In this document: one piece after another, positions 8,643 through 17,252 of the stretch
How positions within the stretch are numbered: position 1 is the stretch's first letter
Layout: every line of letters begins with the position of its first letter
DNA from: Ruminococcus flavefaciens
GTDB taxonomy: Bacteria > Bacillota > Clostridia > Oscillospirales > Ruminococcaceae
Reading direction: 5' to 3'
Assembly (NCBI GenBank): GCA_023667045.1
Contig: JAMPAU010000001.1
Location: forward strand, 124,001 to 188,000
Length of the DNA stretch: 64,000 nucleotides
Made by a program: the position numbers and the translations under genes
Notes under the pieces: generated by a model
The model's input: the letters and a program-made list of their open reading frames with translations, nothing else
Told to the model about the DNA's origin: nothing
Database searches by the model: none

Positions 8643-9071
8643 CTATTTTTTCCGGTACTGAATGACGGATAATGTCATATCAAGCACAAAAGGCACAGCA
8701 ACCGGCATTATCCTTGATTTGTACATACTGCTCACAGGTTGAAGATTTCTGCTCCAGCCGTTATAGTCCGCATGAAGACAAATACGGTAAAGCATAATCA
8801 TACAAAGAATAAATCCAGCACACCACAGCACCGCTGAAACTATATTAAGTACTTTCTTACTGAACATATTTAGTATACTTCCGGCTGCCATAAGCACTCC
8901 GGACAAAATAAAAAAAATTCCGGTATACATTATTTTTCTGCCATAACTTATATGATTATAAACCAGTCCTGCTCCTGTCATTATCACTGTCAGAAAAGGA
9001 AACGCAACAGTAGACAAAATAAGAAAAATTTTAATAAAAAATATAATATACTTCTTTGATTTTTCTGTCAT
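8643..9071 (-). CDS. Hypothetical integral membrane protein
   Basis: This 142-residue protein is mostly hydrophobic with about four membrane segments: residues 8-32, 43-66, 74-96 and a weaker one near 118-136. A conserved family is not recognised. It has a charged N-terminus (MTEKSKKY) and a C-terminal RKK. It is a single gene facing away from spoIVB, with an AAGGAGA-like ribosome site. Confidence 0.65.
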   Translation of the reverse strand: MTEKSKKYIIFFIKIFLILSTVAFPFLTVIMTGAGLVYNHISYGRKIMYTGIFFILSGVLMAAGSILNMFSKKVLNIVSAVLWCAGFILCMIMLYRICLHADYNGWSRNLQPVSSMYKSRIMPVAVPFVLDMTLSVIQYRKK

Positions 9072-9206
9072 TTTCGGAAATCTCCTTGTATTTTAAAAGG
9101 AATAATAAGTAAAATATGCGGTTAATTCTCATTTATAAAACCGTATACCCGACATATAATAAATACGTTCTCAGTTTTCAGAGAATAAAAAGAAAGGATT
9201 TACAGA

Positions 9207-10436
9207 ATGCAAATAAAAAGAAAAATCATTAAAGGCACTGCAGTTTTATTATCTGTTGCAATGGTCGGATTATTCGGCACAGCAGAGTATTATTCGGCAC
9301 ATCTGCCGTCATCGCTTATAATGGAATCCGGCAGTGAAATAAGAATAGCACAATATCCGGAAATTTACTGTTTTAGCAATTCGGAAGATACGGTGGCGGT
9401 TTCCGGAAACTCCGGCGGTACTTCTCAGGCTACTCTTACACTTTTCGGAGCTATTCCGGTAAAGAATATTGAAGTACACGAGGCAGAAGCACCTACTCTT
9501 ATGGTTGGCGGTAATCCGTTTGGAATAAAACTTCTCATGGACGGAGTAATGGTCACTGAACTCGGAGAAGTGGAAACGGAAAACGGCGAAATAACCTGTC
9601 CGGCTGAAAATGCAGGAATACAGGTCGGCGACATTATTAAATCTGCTGACGGAAAAAACATAACCTCTAATGACGAAATACAGGAAATTATCAACAACAG
9701 CAACGGCAAAAAAATTAAAATAGTTATAAGCCGTAACGGTAAAGACTTTCCGGTATTCCTAAAACCCGAATACTCTGTATCTTCTGGAAGTTGGCGTGGC
9801 GGTATGTGGGTACGTGACAGCATAGCCGGTATCGGTACTATGACTTTCTTCAATAAGACTACCGGAGAGTTTGCCGGTCTTGGTCACCCTGTCTGCGATT
9901 CAGATACAGGCGAACTTGTACCCATTTACAGCGGTGAAGCCGTGCCGGTAGAAATCACAGATGTAAAAAAAGGTTCAAAGGGCATTGCCGGAGAACTGCA
10001 CGGACAGTTTATGTACGGCGGAAGTTTCGGTATACTCAATAAAAACAACTCTTGCGGAGTATACGGACTTCTTACTGAGCAGGCAGTAAAGGCTATGTGC
10101 GAAAATACACAGGAATACAAAATGGGTTACCGGCAGGACGTGAAAACAGGAAAAGCAGAAATATTAACAACTGTTTCCGGCGACATACCAAAAAAATACA
10201 GCATTGAAATTGAAAAGATAGACTACAACAGCACGGAAAGCACCAAAAATATGATTATCCGCATAACTGATAAGGATTTACTTGAAAGTACAGGCGGAAT
10301 AGTACAGGGCATGAGCGGAAGTCCGGTTATACAGGACGGAAAGATTATAGGTGCAGTAACGCACGTCTTCGTATCAGACCCCACTAAAGGATATGCTATC
10401 TTTGCGGAAAATATGGCTGAGTACCTTAAAGGCTGA
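9207..10436 (+). CDS. spoIVB: SpoIVB peptidase (S55 family), sporulation
   Basis: This 409-residue protein has an N-terminal membrane anchor (residues 10-28), a PDZ domain (about 125-185, with AGIQVGDIIKSADGK), and the S55 serine protease domain. The likely catalytic residues are His227 in GLGHPV, Asp355 in RITDKD and Ser370 in QGMSGSP. In Bacillus, SpoIVB is secreted from the forespore and triggers SpoIVFB cleavage of pro-SigmaK. Its usual neighbour spo0A is not downstream here; an HPr gene follows on the opposite strand. The gene implies a spore-forming lineage. Confidence 0.93.
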   Translation: MQIKRKIIKGTAVLLSVAMVGLFGTAEYYSAHLPSSLIMESGSEIRIAQYPEIYCFSNSEDTVAVSGNSGGTSQATLTLFGAIPVKNIEVHEAEAPTLMVGGNPFGIKLLMDGVMVTELGEVETENGEITCPAENAGIQVGDIIKSADGKNITSNDEIQEIINNSNGKKIKIVISRNGKDFPVFLKPEYSVSSGSWRGGMWVRDSIAGIGTMTFFNKTTGEFAGLGHPVCDSDTGELVPIYSGEAVPVEITDVKKGSKGIAGELHGQFMYGGSFGILNKNNSCGVYGLLTEQAVKAMCENTQEYKMGYRQDVKTGKAEILTTVSGDIPKKYSIEIEKIDYNSTESTKNMIIRITDKDLLESTGGIVQGMSGSPVIQDGKIIGAVTHVFVSDPTKGYAIFAENMAEYLKG

Positions 10437-10449
10437 TTTTTTTCAGAAT

Positions 10450-10482
10450 AAAACAAAAGCGGGCGTTACATCAGTAACGCCC
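10450..10482 (-). terminator. Rho-independent terminator of the HPr gene
   Basis: On the minus strand GGGCGTTAC, a four-base loop and GTAACGCCC are followed by GCTTTTGTTTT, just after the HPr stop codon. The plus-strand side has no T-run. Confidence 0.75.
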
Positions 10483-10498
10483 AAAAACATAGGGTAAA

Positions 10499-10771
10499 TT
10501 ATCTGTTTTCTTCGCTGAAACCGCTGTCAACAAGGTCGATAAGAGCATCAACAGCAGCTCTTTCGTCTGCACCGTCAGCGATAACCTTTACATTAGTACC
10601 GCCTACAATGCCGAGTGAGAGGATACCGAGCAGGCTCTTTGCATTGACTCTGCGTTCTTCCTTCTCAATCCAGATTGAAGACTTAAATTCGTTAGCCTTC
10701 TGAATGAAGAAAGTAGCCGGTCTTGCGTGAAGTCCGACCTGATTCTTAACCATTACTTCTCTGACAAACAT
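10499..10771 (-). CDS. ptsH: HPr family phosphocarrier protein
   Basis: This 90-residue protein matches HPr. The phospho-acceptor histidine is in GLHARPA and the regulatory serine is in NAKSLLGILSLG, so both the PTS site and the HPr-kinase site are kept; this argues against Crh, which lacks the histidine. I chose ATG 10771 because AGGAG lies about nine bases upstream; the in-frame TTG at 10777 is too close to it. The gene is monocistronic, with its own promoter and terminator. No other PTS component is in the window. Confidence 0.92.
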   Translation of the reverse strand: MFVREVMVKNQVGLHARPATFFIQKANEFKSSIWIEKEERRVNAKSLLGILSLGIVGGTNVKVIADGADERAAVDALIDLVDSGFSEENR

Positions 10772-11067
10772 ATACAACTCTCCTATTCTCTATATTGTAC
10801 TCGCTAAGACCGAGTACCATTCGCAAATATATTTCAATTGCTGATATTAATTATACATTTAAAATTCCGCATAGTCAACGTATTTTTTTCTTTAAACGCC
10901 CACTTTTCATGAATTTCTACATTTAGTTTAAATGTGAGAGTTATTTTTTCGATTTGGTTGTTGATAATCACCACAAAAAGATTTAACATAAATTGTTAAA
11001 CTCCTACAACTTTCAACATCTTATTATGTGAAATATTTCTAAACGGAAATTTTTCAAAATACTATAC
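10772..11067. promoter_or_regulatory. Intergenic region with ptsH promoter
   Basis: On the minus strand TTGACT (10878-10873), 17 bases and TATAAT (10855-10850) form a good SigA promoter for the HPr gene. The leader carries a small hairpin (GTACTCG / CGAGTAC at 10798-10818). The remaining part up to the trmD stop is AT-rich and I see no gene or strong terminator in it. Confidence 0.65.
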
Positions 11068-11766
11068 TTATTGTTTAGATTTATTATAATCTTCCAACAA
11101 ATCCGGACGGCGTTCGGCAGTAATCTCAATACTTTTTTCCAGTCTCCATTTTTCTATATTCTTGTGGTGACCGGAAAGAAGCACCGCCGGTACGCTCTCG
11201 CCCTCCCATACTTCCGGACGTGTATATTGAGGGTATTCAAGCAGACCGCTATATATACTCTCGTCTTGAAAACATACCGAATCAGAAAGTACGCCGTCAC
11301 ACATTCTTGCCACAGCGTCAACAACAGCCATAGCCGGAATCTCTCCGCCTGTGAGAACATAGTCTCCTATGGAGATTTCCTCGTCCACTATCCTGTCAAT
11401 AATACGCTGGTCTACACCCTCATAATGTCCGCATATTATAAGGATATTGTCCATTTTAGAAAGTTCAACCGCCCTCTGCTGTGTGAAGACCTTTCCTTTA
11501 GGCGACATATATATTGTATGCGGTTTTGTGCCGGTTTCGTTACAGACGGCTTTGTAGCAGTTATAAATGGGTTCGCACTGCATGACCATGCCCATGCCTC
11601 CTCCGTATGGGGTATCATCGACACGGCGGTGCTTGTCCTGTGTGTACTCACGTATCTGACGGCAGTTGACGGTTATTTTTCCGGCTCTCCTTGCACGTCC
11701 TACAATGCTTTCGCCAAGCACTGCCTCGCACATTTCCGGAAATAATGTAGCTATTTCTATTCTCAC
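11068..11766 (-). CDS. trmD: tRNA (guanine37-N1)-methyltransferase TrmD
   Basis: This 232-residue SPOUT methyltransferase makes m1G37 in tRNAs and prevents +1 frameshifting. Family motifs are all present: IATLFPEM at the N-terminus, DDTPYGGGMGMVM, ICGHYEGVDQRI, and the knot segment SIGDYVLTGGE. The C-terminal domain ends with the typical GHHKNIEKWRLEKS helix. Its start codon overlaps the stop of an LRR gene by ATGA, and rimM lies upstream of that, so the usual rimM-trmD pair is interrupted by one gene. Confidence 0.96.
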   Translation of the reverse strand: MRIEIATLFPEMCEAVLGESIVGRARRAGKITVNCRQIREYTQDKHRRVDDTPYGGGMGMVMQCEPIYNCYKAVCNETGTKPHTIYMSPKGKVFTQQRAVELSKMDNILIICGHYEGVDQRIIDRIVDEEISIGDYVLTGGEIPAMAVVDAVARMCDGVLSDSVCFQDESIYSGLLEYPQYTRPEVWEGESVPAVLLSGHHKNIEKWRLEKSIEITAERRPDLLEDYNKSKQ

Positions 11767-12515
11767 TTTATCACCTCTCGTACTACAACGTTTTTACAGC
11801 CATTAAAAGCAAATGAATAGTACTTACAAGTTTCAGGAACTGAAATTTTCAAGTTTGAACAGCCATTAAATGCAAAACTGCCTATTTTTTCAGTATTTTC
11901 AGTAAATCTTAATCTTTTAAGAGAAGTACAATAAAGAAATGCATAGCTACATATTTCTTTGACATTTTCAATATCTATTTTTTCGAGACTTCTGCACTCT
12001 GAAAATGCTTTTGAGCCTATTATGACATCATTTCCGGAAATATTAACCGTAACGAGATTAGCACATTTTGCAAATGCTTCTGTGCCGATTGTTTTTAAAT
12101 TATAAGGCAGATTGATTTTAACGAGGTTATCACACCCTGCAAATGCTTGTGTGCCGATTTCCATAACAGTATCAGAAAAATTCACTTTCTGAATTTTTTT
12201 GTTGTTCCTAAAAGCACCATTTCCGATTTTTGTAACACCATAAGGTATAGTAACCTCTTTACTGTCACCAAGATATTCGTGTAACAAACCGTCTTCTATA
12301 TCAAAGTCTTCCTCAGCATACTCTGTCGGAAAAATATCAATAATTTCTTCCGGCTCTCCGAAAGATTCTTCTTCAAAAACTTCTATCGGAGGTCTTTCTG
12401 GAGTACTTACAGCTTTTACCGGCGAAAATTTAGCATCTTTTGCAAGAATTTCAATAATTCCTTTCAAAGACTGTATTTCTTTTTCAAGATTTTCAATTTT
12501 TTCATTATCATTCAT
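11763..12515 (-). CDS. BspA-type leucine-rich-repeat protein (LRR_5), cytoplasmic
   Basis: This 250-residue protein has an N-terminal coiled coil (IENLEKEIQSLKGIIEIL), an acidic linker, and from about residue 90 six or seven BspA-like repeats, for example VTKIGNGAFRNNKKIQKVNF, IGTQAFAGCDNLVKINL, IGTEAFAKCANL and IGSFAFNGCSNL. Most BspA-family proteins are secreted; this one has no signal peptide and looks cytoplasmic. Its stop overlaps the trmD start (ATGA), and rimM ends 15 bases upstream, so it is co-transcribed with two tRNA/rRNA maturation genes. Its function is unknown. Confidence 0.85.
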   Translation of the reverse strand: MNDNEKIENLEKEIQSLKGIIEILAKDAKFSPVKAVSTPERPPIEVFEEESFGEPEEIIDIFPTEYAEEDFDIEDGLLHEYLGDSKEVTIPYGVTKIGNGAFRNNKKIQKVNFSDTVMEIGTQAFAGCDNLVKINLPYNLKTIGTEAFAKCANLVTVNISGNDVIIGSKAFSECRSLEKIDIENVKEICSYAFLYCTSLKRLRFTENTEKIGSFAFNGCSNLKISVPETCKYYSFAFNGCKNVVVREVIK

Positions 12516-12530
12516 AAATAAAAACCTCCT

Positions 12531-13028
12531 TTAGTCAAAAAGTCCTTCCAAAGCCCTTATAGTCATTGAGTTGCCGTCTATATCTGTGGAAACAACCACG
12601 TCAGCGATAGCAGGAACAAGATACTCTCTGCCATTGCCTTTTATCACGTAAACGTCGTTAGCACCATTCTGCATAACGTCGGTAATTTTTCCATAGACAA
12701 AATCCGTGTCAGCGTCCTTTACCTCAATGCCTATTAAGTCCTGAATAAAATATGTGTCGTCGTCGAGTTCAAGGTCATCACGGTGCATATACAGAATCTT
12801 GTTGCGGAGCTTTTCTGCCTGCTCCGGAGTGTCCACTCCCTCAAACTTTGCTATCACCATATTCTTAGCAACCCTTGAGCGTTCTATGAAGATTTCCTTT
12901 CTGTCAAGGAAAAGCCTTTCAAAATCGCATAAAAGCTCCGGATAATCCGTATAGGGCATTATCTTGACCTCGCCTTTTATGCCGTGAGTGTTTACAATTT
13001 TTCCTGCCTCTAAATATTCTTTTTTCAT
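12531..13028 (-). CDS. rimM: 16S rRNA processing protein RimM
   Basis: This 165-residue protein binds ribosomal protein S19 and assists maturation of the 30S head. The N-terminal RimM domain shows GKIVNTHGIKGEVKI, and the PRC-barrel domain shows FIQDLIGIEV, GKITDVMQNGANDVYVI and EYLVPAI. Length fits the family. The start overlaps the stop of the upstream broken hydrolase gene by ATGA. Downstream come the LRR gene and trmD. Confidence 0.95.
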   Translation of the reverse strand: MKKEYLEAGKIVNTHGIKGEVKIMPYTDYPELLCDFERLFLDRKEIFIERSRVAKNMVIAKFEGVDTPEQAEKLRNKILYMHRDDLELDDDTYFIQDLIGIEVKDADTDFVYGKITDVMQNGANDVYVIKGNGREYLVPAIADVVVSTDIDGNSMTIRALEGLFD

Positions 13029-13452
13029 TTTATCAACCTCTTTAACCAGTAATCTAAATTAAGCGTTGCATCGGAGTGTCTGCCATCCGGAACAACATAA
13101 CAGTTTTTTATTAAACTCTGTGTGAAACTATGATAATTTATAACTTCGTCCTTACCGCCGATAATCACGGCAACATGACGGAAATCACATGAAATCTTTT
13201 TAAAAAGTTCCATATAAATTTTAAGGTATTTTTTGTTGTCAAATTCCGTTAGCGTTATAAAAGGACATAGGCATGGATTTATCAAAACCGCCTAAACTCG
13301 TCCCTGCTATATAATCGGGATTTCTTTCAAGAAATATTTTTTACATCATAGTCAATATAAGGAGAGATTACCTCATGACCAAGACTTTTTAAAGCTATAC
13401 AGGCGAAGTTTTCCGCACAGCCCTTGTATCCGTGAATATTCAGTACTTTCAT
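13025..13452 (-). pseudogene. Broken alpha/beta hydrolase (YqiA/UPF0227-like esterase)
   Basis: Three adjacent fragments in different frames add up to one esterase. The first starts at ATG 13452 and reads MKVLNIHGYKG to DYDVKNIS then stops. The second reads FLERNPDYIAGTSLGGF, which contains the G-x-S-x-G nucleophile elbow. The third, an open frame to 13025, reads INPCLCPFITL, IIGGKDEVINY and VPDGRHSD, carrying the expected acid and histidine. Residues expected between the fragments are missing, so short deletions, not just single-base errors, broke the gene. The last codon overlaps the rimM start. Confidence 0.75.
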
Positions 13453-13464
13453 ATTTTGTCGGTC

Positions 13465-13989
13465 TTAATTGCAGAACATTTCTATACTGCCTATAAGTTC
13501 TTCGAGGGTCTTATAGCAGAAGTATAACTGATTATTCTGTATATCTCTGAACTGGTCCACTGCACTATTACCGCAGTATCTTTTTACTTCATATAGTTTT
13601 CTTGTAAAGTCATCTGTAAATATACCCTCACAGAGACCTATATTACATTCGAGAGTATTAGAATTAATTTTTTCAGCATGACTGCCTTTCTTCCAATGAC
13701 ACAATATACATACCATGCTTTTTTTCGTACATTCTCTTATGCATTTCAGAGACATATAAAAATCTCTGTTCTGCATATAATTGTAAGCATCAGAAAAAAG
13801 CAATTTAATTTCTGAAAGTTCCTGCTGATAATGATTTTTGTCATAACCGTTTATGTCACAGCTGTTCTGATTGTAACCTTTTTCGTCATAGTTGTTTTTG
13901 TCTTTTATGCTTTTGCTTATTTTCTTGCCGACTGCCACTCCCGTACCTACTAAAGCAGTTCCGACTAAAGCAATTATTCTGCCGTACAT
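13465..13989 (-). CDS. Hypothetical protein, HEPN/DUF4145-like C-terminus
   Basis: This 174-residue protein has an N-terminal hydrophobic stretch (IIALVGTALVGTGVAVG), a Lys/Asn/Tyr-rich linker with repeated NGYDKN-like units, and a helical C-terminal domain. The segment VKRYCGNSAVDQFRDIQ followed by CYKTLEELI resembles the GN-x-A-x-H region of DUF4145/HEPN domains, but the usual His is Asp here, so nuclease activity is doubtful. Cysteines are frequent (nine in all). The match to HEPN is by eye only. Confidence 0.5.
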   Translation of the reverse strand: MYGRIIALVGTALVGTGVAVGKKISKSIKDKNNYDEKGYNQNSCDINGYDKNHYQQELSEIKLLFSDAYNYMQNRDFYMSLKCIRECTKKSMVCILCHWKKGSHAEKINSNTLECNIGLCEGIFTDDFTRKLYEVKRYCGNSAVDQFRDIQNNQLYFCYKTLEELIGSIEMFCN

Positions 13990-14018
13990 ATTACCACTCC
14001 TTATGATTTAGTATTATT

Positions 14019-14531
14019 TTATTTAAGTATTATTTCATTTATCTGCCTTTTTATATCTGTAAATTCCACAGGTCTGTAAGCCGTCCTCTCCATGCTCACA
14101 CAGAAACTCTGTTCAGAAACGTCTTTATACAGCGGATTTGCATGAACGTGTCCGAAAATATTAGCATACGGCATATTTCTGTTTATATAGAGAGGTTCAT
14201 GGGAGATAATCTAGAAATTTTCATATATTATCGGATAACGTCTTACTCCCGAAAATCCGCACTCATAATAATACTGCTCATTTTCTGTATCATGATTTCC
14301 CATGACAAGAAATTTTTCACCATTGAGACTTTTACATATTTCACGGGACTTTTCAAATCCATATGAAGAAAAATCACCTGTCAGAAAAACTTTATCATCT
14401 TCTGAAACAGTATCATTCCAGTTTTGTATAATAGTACTGTCCATTTCCTCAGTATTTAAAAAGGGACGATTTTCGTATCTTATTATATTGCCGTCTCCGA
14501 AGTGCGTATCTGCTGTAAAAAATATTTTCAT
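14019..14531 (-). pseudogene. Metallophosphoesterase with in-frame amber stop
   Basis: The frame starts MKIFFTADTHFGDGNIIRY at 14531, after a GAGG ribosome site, and contains the calcineurin-like metal motifs DTHFGD, TGDFSSYG and MGNHD. A TAG at 14211-14213 stops it after YPIIYENF. The same frame then continues IISHEPLYI, containing the expected SHEP, and NIFGHVHANPLY, containing GHVH, to a TAA at 14019-14021. A single codon change (Trp or Tyr to TAG) explains this. A truncated 106-residue product would lack the last metal ligands. Confidence 0.8.
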
Positions 14532-14532
14532 A

Positions 14533-15231
14533 TTATTTTTCCTCATTATATTTTCTTACATCTTTTATATGGGATTTCTTTATATTTTTGTCTGCATTGC
14601 AGAATTGTCCAAGATATTCAGTTATATATTCAATCTGTTTTTCGTCGATAACATTAGGAAATTTCTTGAAAATATCCGATATTATGAAAAACATTTCATC
14701 ACGGTTAAATACATACACATCTGGACTTACATTTATCTTTTTAAGTTCACAGCGTTCAGAAAAAGCTATCAGCGAAAAGCAAGGTACACCCCTTAAATGC
14801 TGATGAATAGTGTTAATATGTCCCTTATTCTGCAAAACAGGATTGTATAATTTCCATTTTTCACTATAATTGCATACTGTCCAGTATTTGTCATTCTGGC
14901 TGCCAAAAATCCAGCCGGAATAATTTTTACTTTCTATAACAAAAATACCTTTTTTTGTGATAAATAAAACATCAATTTCAGAAGTCGTCCCGTCCATATT
15001 CGGAATGTAAATATTTGAGATAATATTTCCGCCATATCCTTTGTATTTTAAAAATTCTAGTTCAAAAATTGTTAATTTTTCTCCGTAAGTACCAATATCA
15101 TTAGGTTCATTAGAAAAATAATCTCTTAAATTACATTCTTTTCGTTCTCTCGCCCTTATGAAACTTTTTCTTTCAAAATCAAAAGAATTATTATCACCAA
15201 ATGCAAATTTTATTTCCATTTTATTAATCAC
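14533..15231 (-). CDS. NERD domain protein
   Basis: This 232-residue protein carries a NERD (nuclease-related) domain at about residues 50-145. The segments ISNIYIPNMDGTTSEIDVLF and GIFVIESKNYSGWIFG contain the Glu, Asp and E-x-K residues of a PD-(D/E)xK-like fold. I use GTG at 15231 as start because AAGGA lies five bases upstream; an in-frame ATG follows four codons later. Its stop overlaps the ribosome site of the phosphoesterase pseudogene. Role unknown; DNA processing is suggested by the fold only. Confidence 0.82.
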   Translation of the reverse strand: MINKMEIKFAFGDNNSFDFERKSFIRARERKECNLRDYFSNEPNDIGTYGEKLTIFELEFLKYKGYGGNIISNIYIPNMDGTTSEIDVLFITKKGIFVIESKNYSGWIFGSQNDKYWTVCNYSEKWKLYNPVLQNKGHINTIHQHLRGVPCFSLIAFSERCELKKINVSPDVYVFNRDEMFFIISDIFKKFPNVIDEKQIEYITEYLGQFCNADKNIKKSHIKDVRKYNEEK

Positions 15232-15244
15232 TATTCCTTAAATT

Positions 15245-15285
15245 AAAAATATAATTCAACCCTCCACCCGAAAAAATGGAGGGTT
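15245..15285 (-). terminator. Probable terminator of purB
   Basis: A stem AACCCTCCA / TGGAGGGTT (15258-15285) lies after the purB stop. The minus-strand tail is only moderately U-rich (GAATTATATTTTT); the plus strand has TTATTATTATTTT. It may work in both directions. Confidence 0.6.
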
Positions 15286-15300
15286 TTATTATTATTTTAT

Positions 15301-16740
15301 TCAGTTTTTCATTTCAAAGTTTTCGCCGAGAACGTCTTTATTTGCCTCAAGAATAGGATTGATAAAGTCGCTGAGGAACTCCTCAACCTGCTGTGAACTT
15401 CTTCCGGTGTAGCTTTCCGGTTTAAGAACTGCGTCTAGTTCTTCCTTAGTAACCATAAAGAGCGGGTCTGCAAGAATAAGCTCACAGAGGTTATTGTCCT
15501 TGCCGTAAACCTTAACCTGCTCGCCGGCAATCATTGAATAATCCATGATTCTGTCGTGGAGTTCCTGACGGTTACCGCCTTTCTTTACAGCGTCCATCAT
15601 GATGTTTTCGCTTGCCATGAAAGGAAGTTCAGCCATTACACGACGGCGTATAATCTCCGGATAAACTACAAGACCGTCTGTTACGTTCATCATGATATTG
15701 AGGATAGCGTCAACACCAAGGAATGCCTCAGCAACGGATATTCTCTTGTTTGCAGAATCGTCGAGAGTTCTTTCAAACCACTGTGTGCCTGCTGTGAATG
15801 CCGGATTTAAACTGTCAATCATGACATACCTTGCAAGTGATGTTATTCTCTCACAACGCATGGGGTTACGCTTGTAAGCCATAGCAGATGAGCCAATCTG
15901 TTTCTTTTCACGGGGTTCTTCCATTTCCTTGAAACTCTGCAAAATACGCATATCGTTTGAGAACTTACTGCATGACTGTGCAATACCGCTGAGTACGGCA
16001 AGTACCTGAGAGTCCATTTTTCTTGAATAGGTCTGTCCGGAAACGGGAACAACTGAATCAAATCCCATTTCATTGGCAATCATCTTTTCAAGGTTTTTTA
16101 TTTTGTCGGTATTGCCCTCAAAGAGTTCCATGAAAGATGCCTGTGTGCCTGTAGTACCCTTAGAGCCGAGAAGTTTAAGAGAAGATATTCTGTATTCAAG
16201 GTCTTCAAAGTCCATGAGCAACTCATTCAGCCAGAGTGTAGCACGCTTGCCGACTGTAGTAAGCTGTGCCGGCTGTAAGTGAGTATACGCAAGACAAGGC
16301 ATATCCTTATATTCGTTTGCGAACTTTGCAAGGTTGTTCATAACGTTTATGAGTTTACGCTTTACTACCTGCAAAGCGTCACGCATAATAATAACGTCTG
16401 TGTTGTCGCCGACATAGCATGAAGTAGCACCAAGATGTATAATAGGCATAGCTTCGGGGCAAGCCTTGCCGTATGTGTAAACGTGTGACATAACGTCATG
16501 ACGGCATATCTTTTCACGTTCGTTTGCCATGTTGTAGTCGATGTCTGTGATGTGTTCTTCAAGCTGTTTAACCTGCTCCGGTGTAACAGGAAGACCCAGT
16601 TTCATTTCTGCCCTTGCAAGAGCAACCCAGAGTTTACGCCATGTAGTAAACTTCTTGTCTGCGGAAAAGATATACTGCATTTCTTCGCTTGCATAGCGGG
16701 TGCAGAAAGGGCTTTCATAGCTGTTTGTATTATTACTCAT
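15301..16740 (-). CDS. purB: Adenylosuccinate lyase
   Basis: This 479-residue fumarase/aspartase-superfamily enzyme cleaves SAICAR and adenylosuccinate in purine synthesis. Signs are the family signature GSSAMAYKRNPMRCE near residue 285, DVMSHVYTYG and HLGATSCYVGDN in the active-site regions, and AYTHLQPAQLTTVGKR with the catalytic-region His. The length matches the longer form of PurB seen in Clostridia. It is monocistronic, with a consensus promoter and an AAAGGAG ribosome site. Confidence 0.96.
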   Translation of the reverse strand: MSNNTNSYESPFCTRYASEEMQYIFSADKKFTTWRKLWVALARAEMKLGLPVTPEQVKQLEEHITDIDYNMANEREKICRHDVMSHVYTYGKACPEAMPIIHLGATSCYVGDNTDVIIMRDALQVVKRKLINVMNNLAKFANEYKDMPCLAYTHLQPAQLTTVGKRATLWLNELLMDFEDLEYRISSLKLLGSKGTTGTQASFMELFEGNTDKIKNLEKMIANEMGFDSVVPVSGQTYSRKMDSQVLAVLSGIAQSCSKFSNDMRILQSFKEMEEPREKKQIGSSAMAYKRNPMRCERITSLARYVMIDSLNPAFTAGTQWFERTLDDSANKRISVAEAFLGVDAILNIMMNVTDGLVVYPEIIRRRVMAELPFMASENIMMDAVKKGGNRQELHDRIMDYSMIAGEQVKVYGKDNNLCELILADPLFMVTKEELDAVLKPESYTGRSSQQVEEFLSDFINPILEANKDVLGENFEMKN

Positions 16741-16775
16741 CTTAACAAACTCCTTTTGTTTTAAATTACACTATA

Positions 16776-16804
16776 ATTATAACATCTTGGCGGTACTGTG
16801 TCAA
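16776..16804 (-). promoter_or_regulatory. SigA-type promoter of purB
   Basis: Minus-strand TTGACA (16804-16799), 17 bases and TATAAT (16781-16776) lie about 35 bases before the purB ATG. I see no purine riboswitch in the short leader. Confidence 0.78.
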
Positions 16805-16811
16805 TAATGCA

Positions 16812-16852
16812 GATAAAAAATAAACTCTCCGGACTTTTTTCATTCCGGAGAG
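16812..16852 (-). terminator. Rho-independent terminator of panB-panC-panD
   Basis: On the minus strand CTCTCCGGA, a ten-base loop and TCCGGAGAG are followed by TTTATTTTTTAT, right after the panD stop. Confidence 0.85.
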
Positions 16853-16859
16853 AATATTA

Positions 16860-17252
16860 TTATTTGAGGTCTTCAAGTCTGCCGTGCTTTTCATAGCGTG
16901 CAGTGCGGATTACTTTATTGTTATCGTCCACAAATACGACTTTCGGCGGATTTTCTTTCAGTTCTTCCGGCGACATATCCGCATAGGACATTATTATAAT
17001 ATGGTCGCCACGCTGACCGCTACGTGCAGCCGCACCGTTAAGGCAGATAACGCCACTGCCACGCTCTCCGGCTATAACGTAAGTCTCAATACGGCTACCG
17101 CTGTTGACGTTGACAATGTGTACGTGTTCATATTCATAAAGTCCGGCAGAATCCATTAAATCCTCATCAATGGTGATACTGCCGATGTAATCAAGTTCCG
17201 CCTGTGTAATCACAGCACGGTGGATTTTACTTTTCAATACTGAAATCTTCAT
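16860..17252 (-). CDS. panD: Aspartate 1-decarboxylase precursor
   Basis: This 130-residue pyruvoyl enzyme makes beta-alanine from aspartate. The self-cleavage site is visible as YIGSITID near residues 22-29: cleavage between Gly and Ser forms the pyruvoyl group. [10 protein letters not shown] at the N-terminus and [10 protein letters not shown] in the middle are family signatures. It begins directly after the panC stop, so the three pan genes form one operon in pathway order. Confidence 0.96.
   Translation of the reverse strand: MKISVLKSKIHRAVITQAELDYIGSITIDEDLMDSAGLYEYEHVHIVNVNSGSRIETYVIAGERGSGVICLNGAAARSGQRGDHIIIMSYADMSPEELKENPPKVVFVDDNNKVIRTARYEKHGRLEDLK

Noticed and set aside
10998-11067. 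A terminator after trmD
   Set aside because: The sequence is AT-rich without a convincing GC stem.
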